Source: JAHDDY01 sp964549375
Lineage (GTDB): Bacteria > Pseudomonadota > Alphaproteobacteria > Rhodobacterales > Rhodobacteraceae
DNA: 35,085 bases
NCBI GenBank assembly: GCA_964549375.1
Contig: CAZJWF010000022.1
Coordinates: 1 to 35,085, forward strand
Reading direction: 5' to 3'
The position numbers were made by a program, and so were the translations under genes. Shown here piece by piece: positions 7,700 to 15,628 of the stretch. The number at the start of each line of letters is the position of its first letter. Within the stretch, counting starts at the first letter, position 1. Below the pieces are notes generated by a model. The model was not told the DNA's origin and did not search any database. It saw nothing but the letters and a program-made list of their open reading frames with translations.

Positions 7700-8637
7700 G
7701 CCAGTTTATTCTCAATTGCATCCCAGAGCAGGCCGGACACGTTAATCCCATCAAAGCGGCTGAGTTCCTGAATGCCAGTCGGCGAGGTCACATTGATTTC
7801 GGTCAAATAGTCGCCAATTACGTCGATACCGACGAAGATCTGACCTTTCTCGCGCAAAAGCGGACCAATGGCCTCGCAAATTTCGCGATCACGATTCGTC
7901 AGCTCGACCTTTTCGGGGCGGCCGCCGACATGCATGTTCGAGCGGGTCTCGCCCTTCGCTGGGACCCGGTTGATCGCGCCAACGGGGTTTCCGTCAACAA
8001 GGATCACGCGCTTATCGCCCTTGGTAACGTCAGGTAAAAAAGCTTGGGCGATAAAGGGTTCAGTATTCCGCTCCGCAAACATTTCGTGCAGCGAGGAGAG
8101 GTTCTTTAGGTCGGCGTCCAGCTTAAACACCCCTGCACCGCCATTGCCGTAAAGCGGCTTGAGGATTAGCCCGCCGTGCTCAGCGCCAAACGTGCGGATG
8201 TCATCCAAGTTTCGGGTGATAAGGGTCGCGGGGGTGAGGTCGGTAAATTCGGTAACCAGGATTTTCTCAGGATAATTCCGCACCCAACACGGATCATTCA
8301 CCACCAATGTTTTTGGATGCACGCGCTCAAGAAGATGCGTTGTGGTGATATAGCCCATATCGAACGGCGGATCTTGGCGCAGCAGCACGACATCCAGATC
8401 CACAAGGTCGCGAGTCTCGCGCGGGCCGAGTTCGGCGTGGTTGCCTTGTTCTCGCTGGACTTTCAACGTTTGGCCGTGGGCGAAAACGCGGTTATCGCGC
8501 ATCCCCAAATCGCCGGGCAGATAGTAAAACAGCTCGTGCCCGCGTTCCTGTGCTTCGAATGCCATTGCGAAGGTCGAATCCGCGTCGATGTCCACGCCTT
8601 CGATTGGGTCCATTTGAATGCCAACAGTGAGAGCCAT
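7696..8637 (-). CDS. gshB: Glutathione synthetase
   Basis: GshB adds glycine to gamma-glutamylcysteine in an ATP-dependent step to give glutathione. The 313-residue protein shows the N-terminal GSH-synthase domain (MALTVGIQMDPIEGVDI, LRQDPPFDMGYI) and an ATP-grasp domain (LKPLYGNGGAGVF, FVGIDVIGDYLTEINVTSPTGIQEL). I use the ATG at 8637, preceded by GGGAAGG, instead of the frame opening at 8682. It lies 66 bases downstream of arsC on the same strand and overlaps the following gene by four bases. The first enzyme of the pathway, gshA, is in this window at 13764-15128 but on the other strand. Confidence 0.97.
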   Translation of the reverse strand: MALTVGIQMDPIEGVDIDADSTFAMAFEAQERGHELFYYLPGDLGMRDNRVFAHGQTLKVQREQGNHAELGPRETRDLVDLDVVLLRQDPPFDMGYITTTHLLERVHPKTLVVNDPCWVRNYPEKILVTEFTDLTPATLITRNLDDIRTFGAEHGGLILKPLYGNGGAGVFKLDADLKNLSSLHEMFAERNTEPFIAQAFLPDVTKGDKRVILVDGNPVGAINRVPAKGETRSNMHVGGRPEKVELTNRDREICEAIGPLLREKGQIFVGIDVIGDYLTEINVTSPTGIQELSRFDGINVSGLLWDAIENKLA

Positions 8638-8703
8638 AGTCGAACCTTCCCGAGAAATGAGCGTGGTTAGCTTTGCCACCACGCGGCGCGGTAAATCAAG
8701 TGA

Positions 8704-9051
8704 TCAGAGCAGCGCCAGCACGGTCTCAGATGGGCGGCACAACTTTACCGCTTTTGGGGTCGCAACAATGGGCCGGTTTATCAAGATTGGATGTTCGATC
8801 ATTGCGTTGATCAGGTGATCATCGCTCAGTGATGGGTCTGCGAGGCCCAGCTCTGCATAAGGCGTAACGTTCTCTCGCAGCACCTCACGCGGCGCGATAC
8901 CCATCTTGTCGATCAATTCTACCAGCTTTTCCCGTGAGGGCGGTGTTTCCAGATAAGGAATGACCTCGACTTCTGTGCCGCTGTTTTCAATCATCTCTAG
9001 GACGTTGCGAGAGGTTCCACATTTTGGATTATGATAGATCGTCACGGTCAT
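8704..9051 (-). CDS. arsC: Glutaredoxin-dependent arsenate reductase
   Basis: This 115-residue protein is of the thioredoxin-fold ArsC family that reduces arsenate to arsenite using glutathione and glutaredoxin. The catalytic cysteine C11 lies in NPKCGTSRN. Arginines R59, R93 (INRPIV) and R106 match, with an offset of one, the C12/R60/R94/R107 set described for the plasmid R773 enzyme. The ATG at 9051 overlaps the stop of the upstream aquaporin gene (ATGA); the longer frame to 9231 lies within that gene. gshB follows 66 bases later. Close relatives include YffB/Spx-like proteins, but the complete arginine set favours arsenate reductase. Confidence 0.92.
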   Translation of the reverse strand: MTVTIYHNPKCGTSRNVLEMIENSGTEVEVIPYLETPPSREKLVELIDKMGIAPREVLRENVTPYAELGLADPSLSDDHLINAMIEHPILINRPIVATPKAVKLCRPSETVLALL

Positions 9052-9722
9052 CCGATTTTCTCCTGATCCTTTAACAGCCACAGACACGTATATAGGGCCC
9101 CAATCGCCCCAATCCCTTGGGCAACAATAAACAGCGGCATGTGACCGGGGTAAATCCCGGCAAAGGTATCTGAAAAACTTCGTGCGATGGTGACAGCGGG
9201 ATTTGCGAATGAGGTGGACGCCGTGAACCAATAAGCCGCCGTGATATAAAGCCCAACCGCCATCGGCACTGCGCTTTCTTTTGCTTTCAACGTGGCGAGG
9301 ATGGTGAACACCAGCCCAAAGGTCGCAACCAATTCAGCAAACCACTGTCCGCCGCCGGTTCGGGCTTTTGTCGAAAGCTGAAGCAGATTTTCATCAAACA
9401 TCAGATGCGCGGCCCAGACGCCCGCGATGCCACCCACGACTTGAACGCCCAAGTAAATGATGCTGTCTAACGTTGAGATTTCCCTTTTCAGCCAAAACAC
9501 CAGCGTCACCGCCGGATTGAAATGGGCACCTGAGATCGGAGCGAGCATGGTGATCAACACCACCAAAATTGCTCCGGTTGGCAATGTGTTGCCGAGCAAG
9601 GCAATCGCGACATTCCCGCCCGCCAGCGCCTCCGCCATAATGCCAGACCCGACAACTGTCGCGAGCAAAAATGCAGTTCCGATGAATTCGGCACCGTATC
9701 GCTGGGAAGGGTTAACGCTCAT
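9048..9722 (-). CDS. aqpS: AqpS-type aquaglyceroporin (arsenite channel)
   Basis: This 224-residue MIP-family channel has six membrane helices and two NPA boxes, N69-P70-A71 (HFNPAVTL) and N174-P175-A176 (SFANPAVTIAR), with the conserved pore arginine R181. It is fused by a four-base start/stop overlap to arsC. In Sinorhizobium meliloti the aquaglyceroporin AqpS replaces the ArsB pump: arsenate is reduced inside and arsenite leaves through the channel. The same pairing here suggests the same job (inference). No arsR gene is visible beside it, unlike the rhizobial operon. GAGG precedes the ATG by about 9 bases. Confidence 0.9.
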   Translation of the reverse strand: MSVNPSQRYGAEFIGTAFLLATVVGSGIMAEALAGGNVAIALLGNTLPTGAILVVLITMLAPISGAHFNPAVTLVFWLKREISTLDSIIYLGVQVVGGIAGVWAAHLMFDENLLQLSTKARTGGGQWFAELVATFGLVFTILATLKAKESAVPMAVGLYITAAYWFTASTSFANPAVTIARSFSDTFAGIYPGHMPLFIVAQGIGAIGALYTCLWLLKDQEKIG

Positions 9723-9857
9723 AAAACGGGGCCTCGATCAATTTCGCTGTTTCACGTCTCAGATATAGGCCGATTTTGGACGATATTTGAAGGGTTAACA
9801 CTCCCTTGACCATACCGCGCGACAAAGGGGAAAATCGTCTCAATACAGGCCCCGGAA

Positions 9858-11072
9858 ATGCGCGTACTTCATATCCTCGACCACTCTGCCCCTTTGCAAA
9901 GCGGCTATGTTTCCCGAACGCTGGGGATTTTGCGGGCACAGCGAGCGCTGGGCTTCGACCCTGTCTGCCTGACAACCCCGCGTCATAGCGCCGATGCGGG
10001 CGAACCGGAAACTGACGTCGAAGAGGTCATGGGCTTTCGCTTTCACCGCACAGGCACACCGCAGAAAAAAAAGGTTCTGGGGCCGATGTTTGTCACGGAG
10101 ATGTTCGCGACGCGCGCGCGGTTACGCGATGTGATCGCCGCCGAAAAACCCGACATCTTGCACGCTCATTCGCCTTGTCTGAATGCCTTTCCAGCGTTTT
10201 ACGCGGCCCGAACGGCCAAGCTGCCCAGCGTGTATGAGATCCGCGCGTTTTGGGAGGATGCCGCGGTTGATCTTGGCAACACGAACGAGGGTTCTTTACG
10301 GTATCGCGTCACCCGATGGATGGAGAGCAATGCGTGCCGTAAAGTCGATCATATCTTTACGATTTGTGAAGGATTGCGGCAGGATTTGCTGGGGCGCGGT
10401 CTTCCCTCGGAAAAACTTTCTTTGGCCCCGAATGCGATTGAACCCGAACGGTTATCGCCGGTGGACCAACCCGATGCGGCATTGCGGTCTCAGATCGGTC
10501 TGGGTAATGGCCCGGTGATCGGTTTTGTCGGATCGTTCTATCACTATGAGGGATTGCACTATCTACTGGATGCTTTCCCGAAAATTCTTGAAGCCATTCC
10601 AGACGCTCAACTCCTGTTCGTGGGCGGCGGTATGGAAGACGCAAAGCTGCGCGCGGCGGCAGAACCTTTCGGCGAGGCCATTAAATTTACCGGACGTGTG
10701 CCGCCGGAATCTGTGCCCAGTCACTACAGCGTGATTGATCTGCTGGTCTATCCACGTATGAAAATGCGCCTGACTGATTTGGTCACGCCGTTGAAGCCCT
10801 TGGAGGCAATGGCGATGAAACAACGCTTTGTCGCCTCGGATGTGGGAGGGCATCAGGAATTGGTAAAGCACGGCGAAACAGGCCACCTCTTTACGGCGGA
10901 TGATACCCATGCGCTCGCATCATCAGTGATTGAAGCATTGCAAAAAAGAAACACGCCCGAGGACCAGGGAATCCTCGAGCGTGCTTTGGCGTTCGTGAGG
11001 GAGGAGCGCAGTTGGTCAGCCGTAGCTAAGCGATATGCACCCGTTTACGAACGCCTGCTTTCGCAGCCATAG
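9858..11072 (+). CDS. GT4-family glycosyltransferase of the exosortase-associated type
   Basis: This 404-residue protein has two Rossmann-like domains of a GT-B glycosyltransferase. The N-terminus (MRVLHILDHSAPLQSGY, RTLGILRAQRALGF, LTTPRH) strongly recalls the family found in exosortase/PEP-CTERM exopolysaccharide loci. The C-terminal half has the nucleotide-sugar site (GFVGSFYHYEGLHYLLDA) and the E-rich donor motif (PLKPLEAMAMKQRFVASDVGGHQEL). No exosortase, polysaccharide polymerase or other sugar genes are nearby, so it stands alone between aqpS (divergent) and TadE-type genes (convergent). The acceptor and sugar are unknown. No membrane segment is seen. Confidence 0.88.
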   Translation: MRVLHILDHSAPLQSGYVSRTLGILRAQRALGFDPVCLTTPRHSADAGEPETDVEEVMGFRFHRTGTPQKKKVLGPMFVTEMFATRARLRDVIAAEKPDILHAHSPCLNAFPAFYAARTAKLPSVYEIRAFWEDAAVDLGNTNEGSLRYRVTRWMESNACRKVDHIFTICEGLRQDLLGRGLPSEKLSLAPNAIEPERLSPVDQPDAALRSQIGLGNGPVIGFVGSFYHYEGLHYLLDAFPKILEAIPDAQLLFVGGGMEDAKLRAAAEPFGEAIKFTGRVPPESVPSHYSVIDLLVYPRMKMRLTDLVTPLKPLEAMAMKQRFVASDVGGHQELVKHGETGHLFTADDTHALASSVIEALQKRNTPEDQGILERALAFVREERSWSAVAKRYAPVYERLLSQP

Positions 11073-11088
11073 CATTGCGGGGGGCGGG

Positions 11089-11763
11089 CTAAGGGCGAAA
11101 GTCGTCACACGATCTCGGGCTGTCAGATTCGACGCCGGGATATGAGACTTTTCTCGTCCTGTCACGGGGTTGGTGGAAGGCATAGCCAGCCATATCCCAA
11201 CTCTGACCCATCATCCGCGCAATCGTGGGCGTATAGTTGTACGTCCCTTCAGTCACGATCAACGTTTCGCCGTCTGTGACCTGAAGCGATTCCGGTTGGT
11301 TGGTGAATTTCGTATCGACTCGGTGAGGCGAGGCGCTGACATTGCCGCCTTCCCACACACGACTCCAAAGGACGTAATAGTCGAAGTTCGAGTCCGCATT
11401 GGCCGGATCATCCGAACATCCGATGACAGATGTCACGGTGAACTTTAGATCGTTCTGCGGGTTCGGACGCAGGACCAATGGACCAGCGGCTCCCAGCTCG
11501 CGAAATTCATTGTCGCTCATCTCTGGCGTTCTCGAAACAAGGTCTCCAATCGTGCTTGTCGCTTGTTCGACTTTGCCGTCGGCCCAAATACTTTGAGTGA
11601 TCTCGATAGCGCCGAGCATCAGTGTCAGCAACAGCGGAGCCAGCAAAGCGAATTCGACTGCGGCAATACCGCGCTGATCCTTCGAGAACCGTGACATGGC
11701 TGTCGCTTGACCCGTAAATTTCGAAGCGCCAGGAGCTTTAAGTTTTCTGAATTTATTCAACAT
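11089..11763 (-). CDS. TadE/TadG-like pseudopilin, second of a pair
   Basis: This 224-residue protein has a basic N-terminus, then a type-IV-pilin-like segment (DQRGIAAVEFALLAPLLLTLML, about residues 29-50) with glycine and E37 placed as in TadE-like proteins. A 150-residue extracytoplasmic domain with few cysteines follows. I use the ATG at 11763, which has GAGG 8 bases upstream; a second ATG two codons earlier is too close to that site. It starts 10 bases after the upstream pseudopilin gene ends. Such proteins act in Flp/Tad pilus assembly, but no tad genes (cpaF, tadB, rcpA) are near. Confidence 0.82.
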   Translation of the reverse strand: MLNKFRKLKAPGASKFTGQATAMSRFSKDQRGIAAVEFALLAPLLLTLMLGAIEITQSIWADGKVEQATSTIGDLVSRTPEMSDNEFRELGAAGPLVLRPNPQNDLKFTVTSVIGCSDDPANADSNFDYYVLWSRVWEGGNVSASPHRVDTKFTNQPESLQVTDGETLIVTEGTYNYTPTIARMMGQSWDMAGYAFHQPRDRTRKVSYPGVESDSPRSCDDFRP

Positions 11764-11773
11764 GATCATATCC

Positions 11774-12328
11774 TCAAGACGTTGGCACACAACCGTCGTT
11801 CGCGCCGAACGGTTCGTTGCGGAATGCAAGATTACTGACCAACAAGAGTTCGCCGTTTGATCCGCCTAATGCCTGATCGAGTAACGGAAGCAAGACGTTC
11901 CAACGGTGATATGATCGCAGCAACATAATCGAGTTATCCCGGCCATTGGTCATGCTGTTGCTGATTGCGCTGAAATTCCGCTCATTCGCACCCGGATCAT
12001 CGTTGAAGTTGGCAAGCTCTTGCACGACGACTTTTGTGTTCCGCGTGCAATCACCGCTAGAGAAGGACAAACGGTTACAAAGCTGTTCGATATATTCGTC
12101 AGCCGTCAAGCACCCCGCTTGACCCGTCATGATCTGGCGGGATGTCTTTTCGACAGCATCCGTCATCGCCGAGCGTGACAGGTGAATCAGCGCAACTTCC
12201 AAGGTGCCGAGCGTCAGCATCAGGAAAGGAACGATAATGAACGCAAATTCGACGGTCGTCGCACCCTTGCGCTCTGATTTGAAGCGGCGTAGCAGGTGTC
12301 GCATTGCCGCGATCTTCTTCGGTGTCAT
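11774..12328 (-). CDS. TadE-like pseudopilin, first of a pair
   Basis: This 184-residue protein carries the TadE signature near its N-terminus (RKGATTVEFAFIIVPFLMLTLGTLE; processing-type glycine G22, E27, then a membrane helix). An extracytoplasmic part follows with cysteines in GCLTADEYIEQLCNRL and SGDCTRN. The ATG at 12328 is preceded by GGGGGA at good spacing, which favours it over the frame opening at 12379. It is cotranscribed with the second TadE-like gene 10 bases downstream. The intergenic region upstream to trmB is AT-rich and probably holds divergent promoters. Confidence 0.85.
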   Translation of the reverse strand: MTPKKIAAMRHLLRRFKSERKGATTVEFAFIIVPFLMLTLGTLEVALIHLSRSAMTDAVEKTSRQIMTGQAGCLTADEYIEQLCNRLSFSSGDCTRNTKVVVQELANFNDDPGANERNFSAISNSMTNGRDNSIMLLRSYHRWNVLLPLLDQALGGSNGELLLVSNLAFRNEPFGANDGCVPTS

Positions 12329-12411
12329 GAACAATCCCCCGATGTGTTCAAAAATCTGATTTTGGCAAAATAGGTACAATTCGTTACATCCCGATTAACG
12401 GGGGCGGTAAA

Positions 12412-12480
12412 ATGAAGTATACAGTGAATGATTTACGCAGTTTTGAACAAAATACGATGAACGACCTATTTTATGGATAG
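12412..12480 (+). CDS. Possible 22-residue leader peptide overlapping the trmB start
   Basis: A short frame (M K Y T V N D L R S F E Q N T M N D L F Y G) begins at an ATG preceded by GGGGGCGGTAAA and ends in TAG at 12478-12480. It overlaps the trmB start codon (12473) by 8 bases. trmB itself has no visible ribosome binding site in front of its ATG, so the short frame could couple its translation to trmB. This is inference from layout. The peptide resembles nothing I know, and a chance frame is possible. Confidence 0.35.
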   Translation: MKYTVNDLRSFEQNTMNDLFYG

Positions 12481-13162
12481 TAAAAAACGTAACTTATATG
12501 GGCGGCGTAAAGGCCCGAAACTCCGCGATAATCGCGCGATCCTGATACGTGAAAAGCTGGATGCTTACGCTGTATTTGGCGAAAGTATGCCAGAACGAAT
12601 TGACATTAAACCCATGTTTTTAGGGGTTTCTGACATATGGCTCGAAGTCGGCTTTGGCGCGGGCGAGCATGTTGCGTCACAGGCGATTGACAATCCAAAT
12701 ATTGGCATTCTCGCGTGTGAGCATTACTTGAACGGTGTTGCATCTTGTCTTTCACATATAGAGAAAAACGACTTAAATAATGTGCGTTTGCATAATGGTG
12801 ATGCTCGTGACTTGATGGATCGCCTGCCGGACGCCTCTTTGGGACGTGTTTTTCTGCTCTACCCAGACCCTTGGCCAAAGGCCCGCCATCACAAGCGACG
12901 TTTCATCAATCCAGAGAACTTAGAGTCGTTTGCAAGGATAATGCGCAGCGGGGCGGTATTGCGCGTTGCTTCGGATATTCCTGAATATATCGAATGGACT
13001 TTGCAGCACCTTGCCGAGCGGAGCGAATTCACAATGCTAGGCAACCCCTCCTCAGGGTTTAGAGAGCCGTGGAATGATTGGCCGGGGACGCGCTATGAAG
13101 CTAAGGCGCTGCGCGAAGGCCGAACGCCAGCCTATCTTAGTTTTGAGCGGAACCCTCGATGA
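12473..13162 (+). CDS. trmB: tRNA (guanine-N7-)-methyltransferase (m7G46)
   Basis: This 229-residue SAM-dependent enzyme methylates N7 of G46 in the variable loop of tRNAs. The SAM-binding motif is IWLEVGFGAGEH (about 55-66), and the family signature PDPWPKARHHKRR lies at 131-143. The gene is more AT-rich at its 5' end than its neighbours. No Shine-Dalgarno sequence is obvious, but a short upstream frame overlaps the start. The stop overlaps the next start as ATGA, so trmB and the following membrane-protein gene are coupled. Confidence 0.96.
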   Translation: MDSKKRNLYGRRKGPKLRDNRAILIREKLDAYAVFGESMPERIDIKPMFLGVSDIWLEVGFGAGEHVASQAIDNPNIGILACEHYLNGVASCLSHIEKNDLNNVRLHNGDARDLMDRLPDASLGRVFLLYPDPWPKARHHKRRFINPENLESFARIMRSGAVLRVASDIPEYIEWTLQHLAERSEFTMLGNPSSGFREPWNDWPGTRYEAKALREGRTPAYLSFERNPR

Positions 13163-13692
13163 TCCGACCTGAAGTCATGGCGCTATTTAAACGCTGGGCG
13201 GAACCAAGTATCGCCCTCGGCGGGACGCTTGTCGCATTGTGGATTGTCGGGGTGCCGTATCTGCGGTGGGGCTGGGTGTCGATCATCCTCGGCCTGATCA
13301 TCGCAGTCAGCGGCGGCTTGTGGACGCGCGAAGCATTTCGCCGAGTGCGCTTTGCATCGGGGGATGTCAGCGGCGGCCGCGTCTTTATTGAAGAGAAGCG
13401 CATTTTCTACGTAGGTAACGTGGGCAATATTCAGGTGGAGCTTCGCGATATCACGCGCATTGATCTGGCGATTTCCAAGCCAAATGGGAAATCATGGACG
13501 AGCTTGTTGCTTTCTGTGGAAAACGGTCCACCGGCGGCCATTCCGCTGAATGCAGAAGGCCAGGACGCTTTGATCGATGCACTATGCACATTGCCGGGTT
13601 TCCATTTTGATGATCTCGACGCTGCGATACAACAGCAGAAGGCCGCGAAAGGCGCGGCTCCCATCGTTACCTTTTGGCGACGAGTCGAATAA
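13159..13692 (+). CDS. Membrane protein of unknown function, coupled to trmB
   Basis: This 177-residue protein has two adjacent hydrophobic helices near the N-terminus (about 16-33 and 37-54). A soluble domain follows (about 65-150) with alternating beta-type segments (GRVFIEEKRIFYVGNVGNI, SLLLSVENGPPAAIPLN) that faintly resembles PH-like bacterial domains. The start ATG overlaps the trmB stop by four bases. No catalytic motif is visible. The topology would put the large domain in the cytoplasm, but this is a guess. It is probably a conserved hypothetical of this lineage. Confidence 0.78.
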   Translation: MIRPEVMALFKRWAEPSIALGGTLVALWIVGVPYLRWGWVSIILGLIIAVSGGLWTREAFRRVRFASGDVSGGRVFIEEKRIFYVGNVGNIQVELRDITRIDLAISKPNGKSWTSLLLSVENGPPAAIPLNAEGQDALIDALCTLPGFHFDDLDAAIQQQKAAKGAAPIVTFWRRVE

Positions 13693-13763
13693 CCTGAACC
13701 CGGATCGCTTGCCTTCCCATCTTCCCGCTTTACAGTCTCGATTCTAGAGGTCGGAGAACAGCT

Positions 13764-15128
13764 ATGTCTATTCCACAAGAGGGCGGCGGCCTCATTGAAT
13801 CCCGTGATGAGTTAGCGGCCTATTTGGAATCCGGCTGCAAGCCGCGTCAGGATTGGCGCATTGGCACGGAACACGAGAAATTTGGATACCGGAAAGCAGA
13901 TTTGACGCCCCTGGGATACGAAGGAGCGTGCGGCATCAAGGGGATGCTGGAGGGCCTGCGGGATACGTTCGGCTGGGGCGAGTTGCGCGAGGGCGAAAAC
14001 CTGATTGGTTTGACCAAAGGCAAGGCCAATGTCTCCCTCGAACCCGGCGGTCAGCTGGAATTGTCCGGCGCTCCACTGGAAACGATTCACGAGACCTGTG
14101 AAGAGGTCAACCAGCACCTCGCAGAAGTGCGTGAGATCGCTGATAAATGCGGTGTTGGCTTTATGGGGCTAGGAGCTTTGCCGAAATGGGAGCGTGAAGA
14201 CTTACCCGTGATGCCTAAGGGTCGTTACGGCATTATGCGCCGCTATATGCCTCAAGTCGGGTCTAAGGGCCTTGATATGATGTTCCGCACAACGACGATT
14301 CAGGTTAATCTCGATTTCGCTTCTGAGGCGGATATGGCGAAAAAACTTCGCACCAGCCTTGCGTTGCAGCCGATTGCGACAGCGCTATTTGCGAATTCGC
14401 CATTTCTGGGGGGTAAGCCGAATGGCTTCCTCAGTTATCGGGGTGAGATCTGGCGCGACGTGGATGCCGATCGTTCAGGCATCCCGGGATTCGTCTTTGA
14501 GGATGGTTTCGGTTTTGACGCCTACGTCGACTACGCACTCGATGTGCCGATGTATTTTGTCTATCGCAACGGCAAGTACATTGATGCGGCGGGTCAATCT
14601 TTCCGCGATTTTCTGGATGGAAAGCTGCCCGCATTACCGGGCGAGACGCCGACCCTTTCCGATTGGGCGGATCACCTAACAACGATCTTCCCAGATGCGC
14701 GGATCAAAAAATTTATGGAGATGCGCGGTGCCGATGGCGGCCCGTGGCGAAAAATCTGCGCATTGCCTGCTTTTTGGGTCGGCCTGCTCTATGATGACAC
14801 GGCGCTGGACGCGGCTTGGGATGTCGCGAAGAATTGGACGCAGGAAGACCGTATCGCCCTACGCAATGCTGTCCCGGCGCAGGCCCTTAAAGCGGAAATC
14901 GGGGGCCGCACCGTTCTTGATATCGCAAAAGAACTGCTCGAAATTTCTGATGGGGGCTTGCACAGCCGCGCTAAGTCTGGAGCATTTGACCGCGACGAGG
15001 CGCACTTCCTCAATGCGCTGCGTGATGTGGTTGATCGCGGTGAAACGCCGGCGGAAGAAATGCTGTCGAAATATGAAAACGAATGGGATGGCGACATCGA
15101 CCGCGTCTACGTCGAATACAGTTATTGA
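13764..15128 (+). CDS. gshA: Glutamate-cysteine ligase (plant/alphaproteobacterial type)
   Basis: This 454-residue enzyme makes gamma-glutamylcysteine, the first step of glutathione synthesis. Family motifs include RIGTEHEKFGY, LEPGGQLELSGAPLETIHETCEE and MFRTTTIQVNLDF, characteristic of the plant-like class rather than the E. coli GshA class; the length also fits that class. A GGAG lies just before the ATG. It lies 71 bases after the membrane-protein gene and may share its transcript. Its last 7 bases overlap the convergent membrane-protein gene on the minus strand. gshB lies about 5 kb away on the opposite strand. Confidence 0.97.
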   Translation: MSIPQEGGGLIESRDELAAYLESGCKPRQDWRIGTEHEKFGYRKADLTPLGYEGACGIKGMLEGLRDTFGWGELREGENLIGLTKGKANVSLEPGGQLELSGAPLETIHETCEEVNQHLAEVREIADKCGVGFMGLGALPKWEREDLPVMPKGRYGIMRRYMPQVGSKGLDMMFRTTTIQVNLDFASEADMAKKLRTSLALQPIATALFANSPFLGGKPNGFLSYRGEIWRDVDADRSGIPGFVFEDGFGFDAYVDYALDVPMYFVYRNGKYIDAAGQSFRDFLDGKLPALPGETPTLSDWADHLTTIFPDARIKKFMEMRGADGGPWRKICALPAFWVGLLYDDTALDAAWDVAKNWTQEDRIALRNAVPAQALKAEIGGRTVLDIAKELLEISDGGLHSRAKSGAFDRDEAHFLNALRDVVDRGETPAEEMLSKYENEWDGDIDRVYVEYSY

Positions 15129-15628
15129 GCGGTTTCATCTCTGACGAGACACAGTGTTTTCGCCAGCCAACCGAACAGCATTGCTAGAACAGGCATCACG
15201 AACAGACCGACAAAGAACGCGGCAAACCCGGAGAAGACCCCGGCGCTTAGCAGAGAAAGTTCAGTCTGTTGAGCGTCATTTGCGGCCTGAGCATCCTGAA
15301 ACGACTCCGTCAGTTTCCCGGACAGATCAGCACCGAGCGCTTCGGCAATAAAGATCACAGCTGGAAAGATCACCAGCGAAGCCGCATTTGCCGCCAGACC
15401 TGTCATGACGTAAGGGCGCAGAGACTTATCGCCGCGCTTCGCAACGCGCCACGCGAGCCAAGCAAAAACGGTTAACCACGCGGGAAGGGAAACGAAGAGG
15501 GATAAATTACCGACATACCCAAACCGCGCGGCATAAGGTCCGGCCATCGTAAAGAGGGCGGGAATAATCGAAAAAACAATCGGTGCAGCCAACAGGCATG
15601 TAACAAATGTAATCCGCGACGGCACCAT
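15122..15628 (-). CDS. Four-helix membrane protein coupled to an ABC ATPase
   Basis: This 168-residue protein is mostly hydrophobic, with about four membrane helices (near residues 7-27, 39-61, 75-97 and 130-157) and a short polar loop before the last. Its ATG shares one base with the stop of the ABC ATPase gene (TAATG), so translation is coupled. It is too short and has the wrong pattern for a normal ABC-2 permease. It could be an accessory subunit or simply a neighbour. Its 3' end overlaps the gshA 3' end tail to tail by seven bases. I do not recognise a family. Confidence 0.75.
   Translation of the reverse strand: MVPSRITFVTCLLAAPIVFSIIPALFTMAGPYAARFGYVGNLSLFVSLPAWLTVFAWLAWRVAKRGDKSLRPYVMTGLAANAASLVIFPAVIFIAEALGADLSGKLTESFQDAQAANDAQQTELSLLSAGVFSGFAAFFVGLFVMPVLAMLFGWLAKTLCLVRDETAQ

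Noticed and set aside
12007..12025. TTGGCA...TTGCA resembling a sigma-54 promoter
   Set aside because: The GG-to-GC spacing is nine bases rather than ten, and it lies inside a TadE-like gene on the opposite strand.
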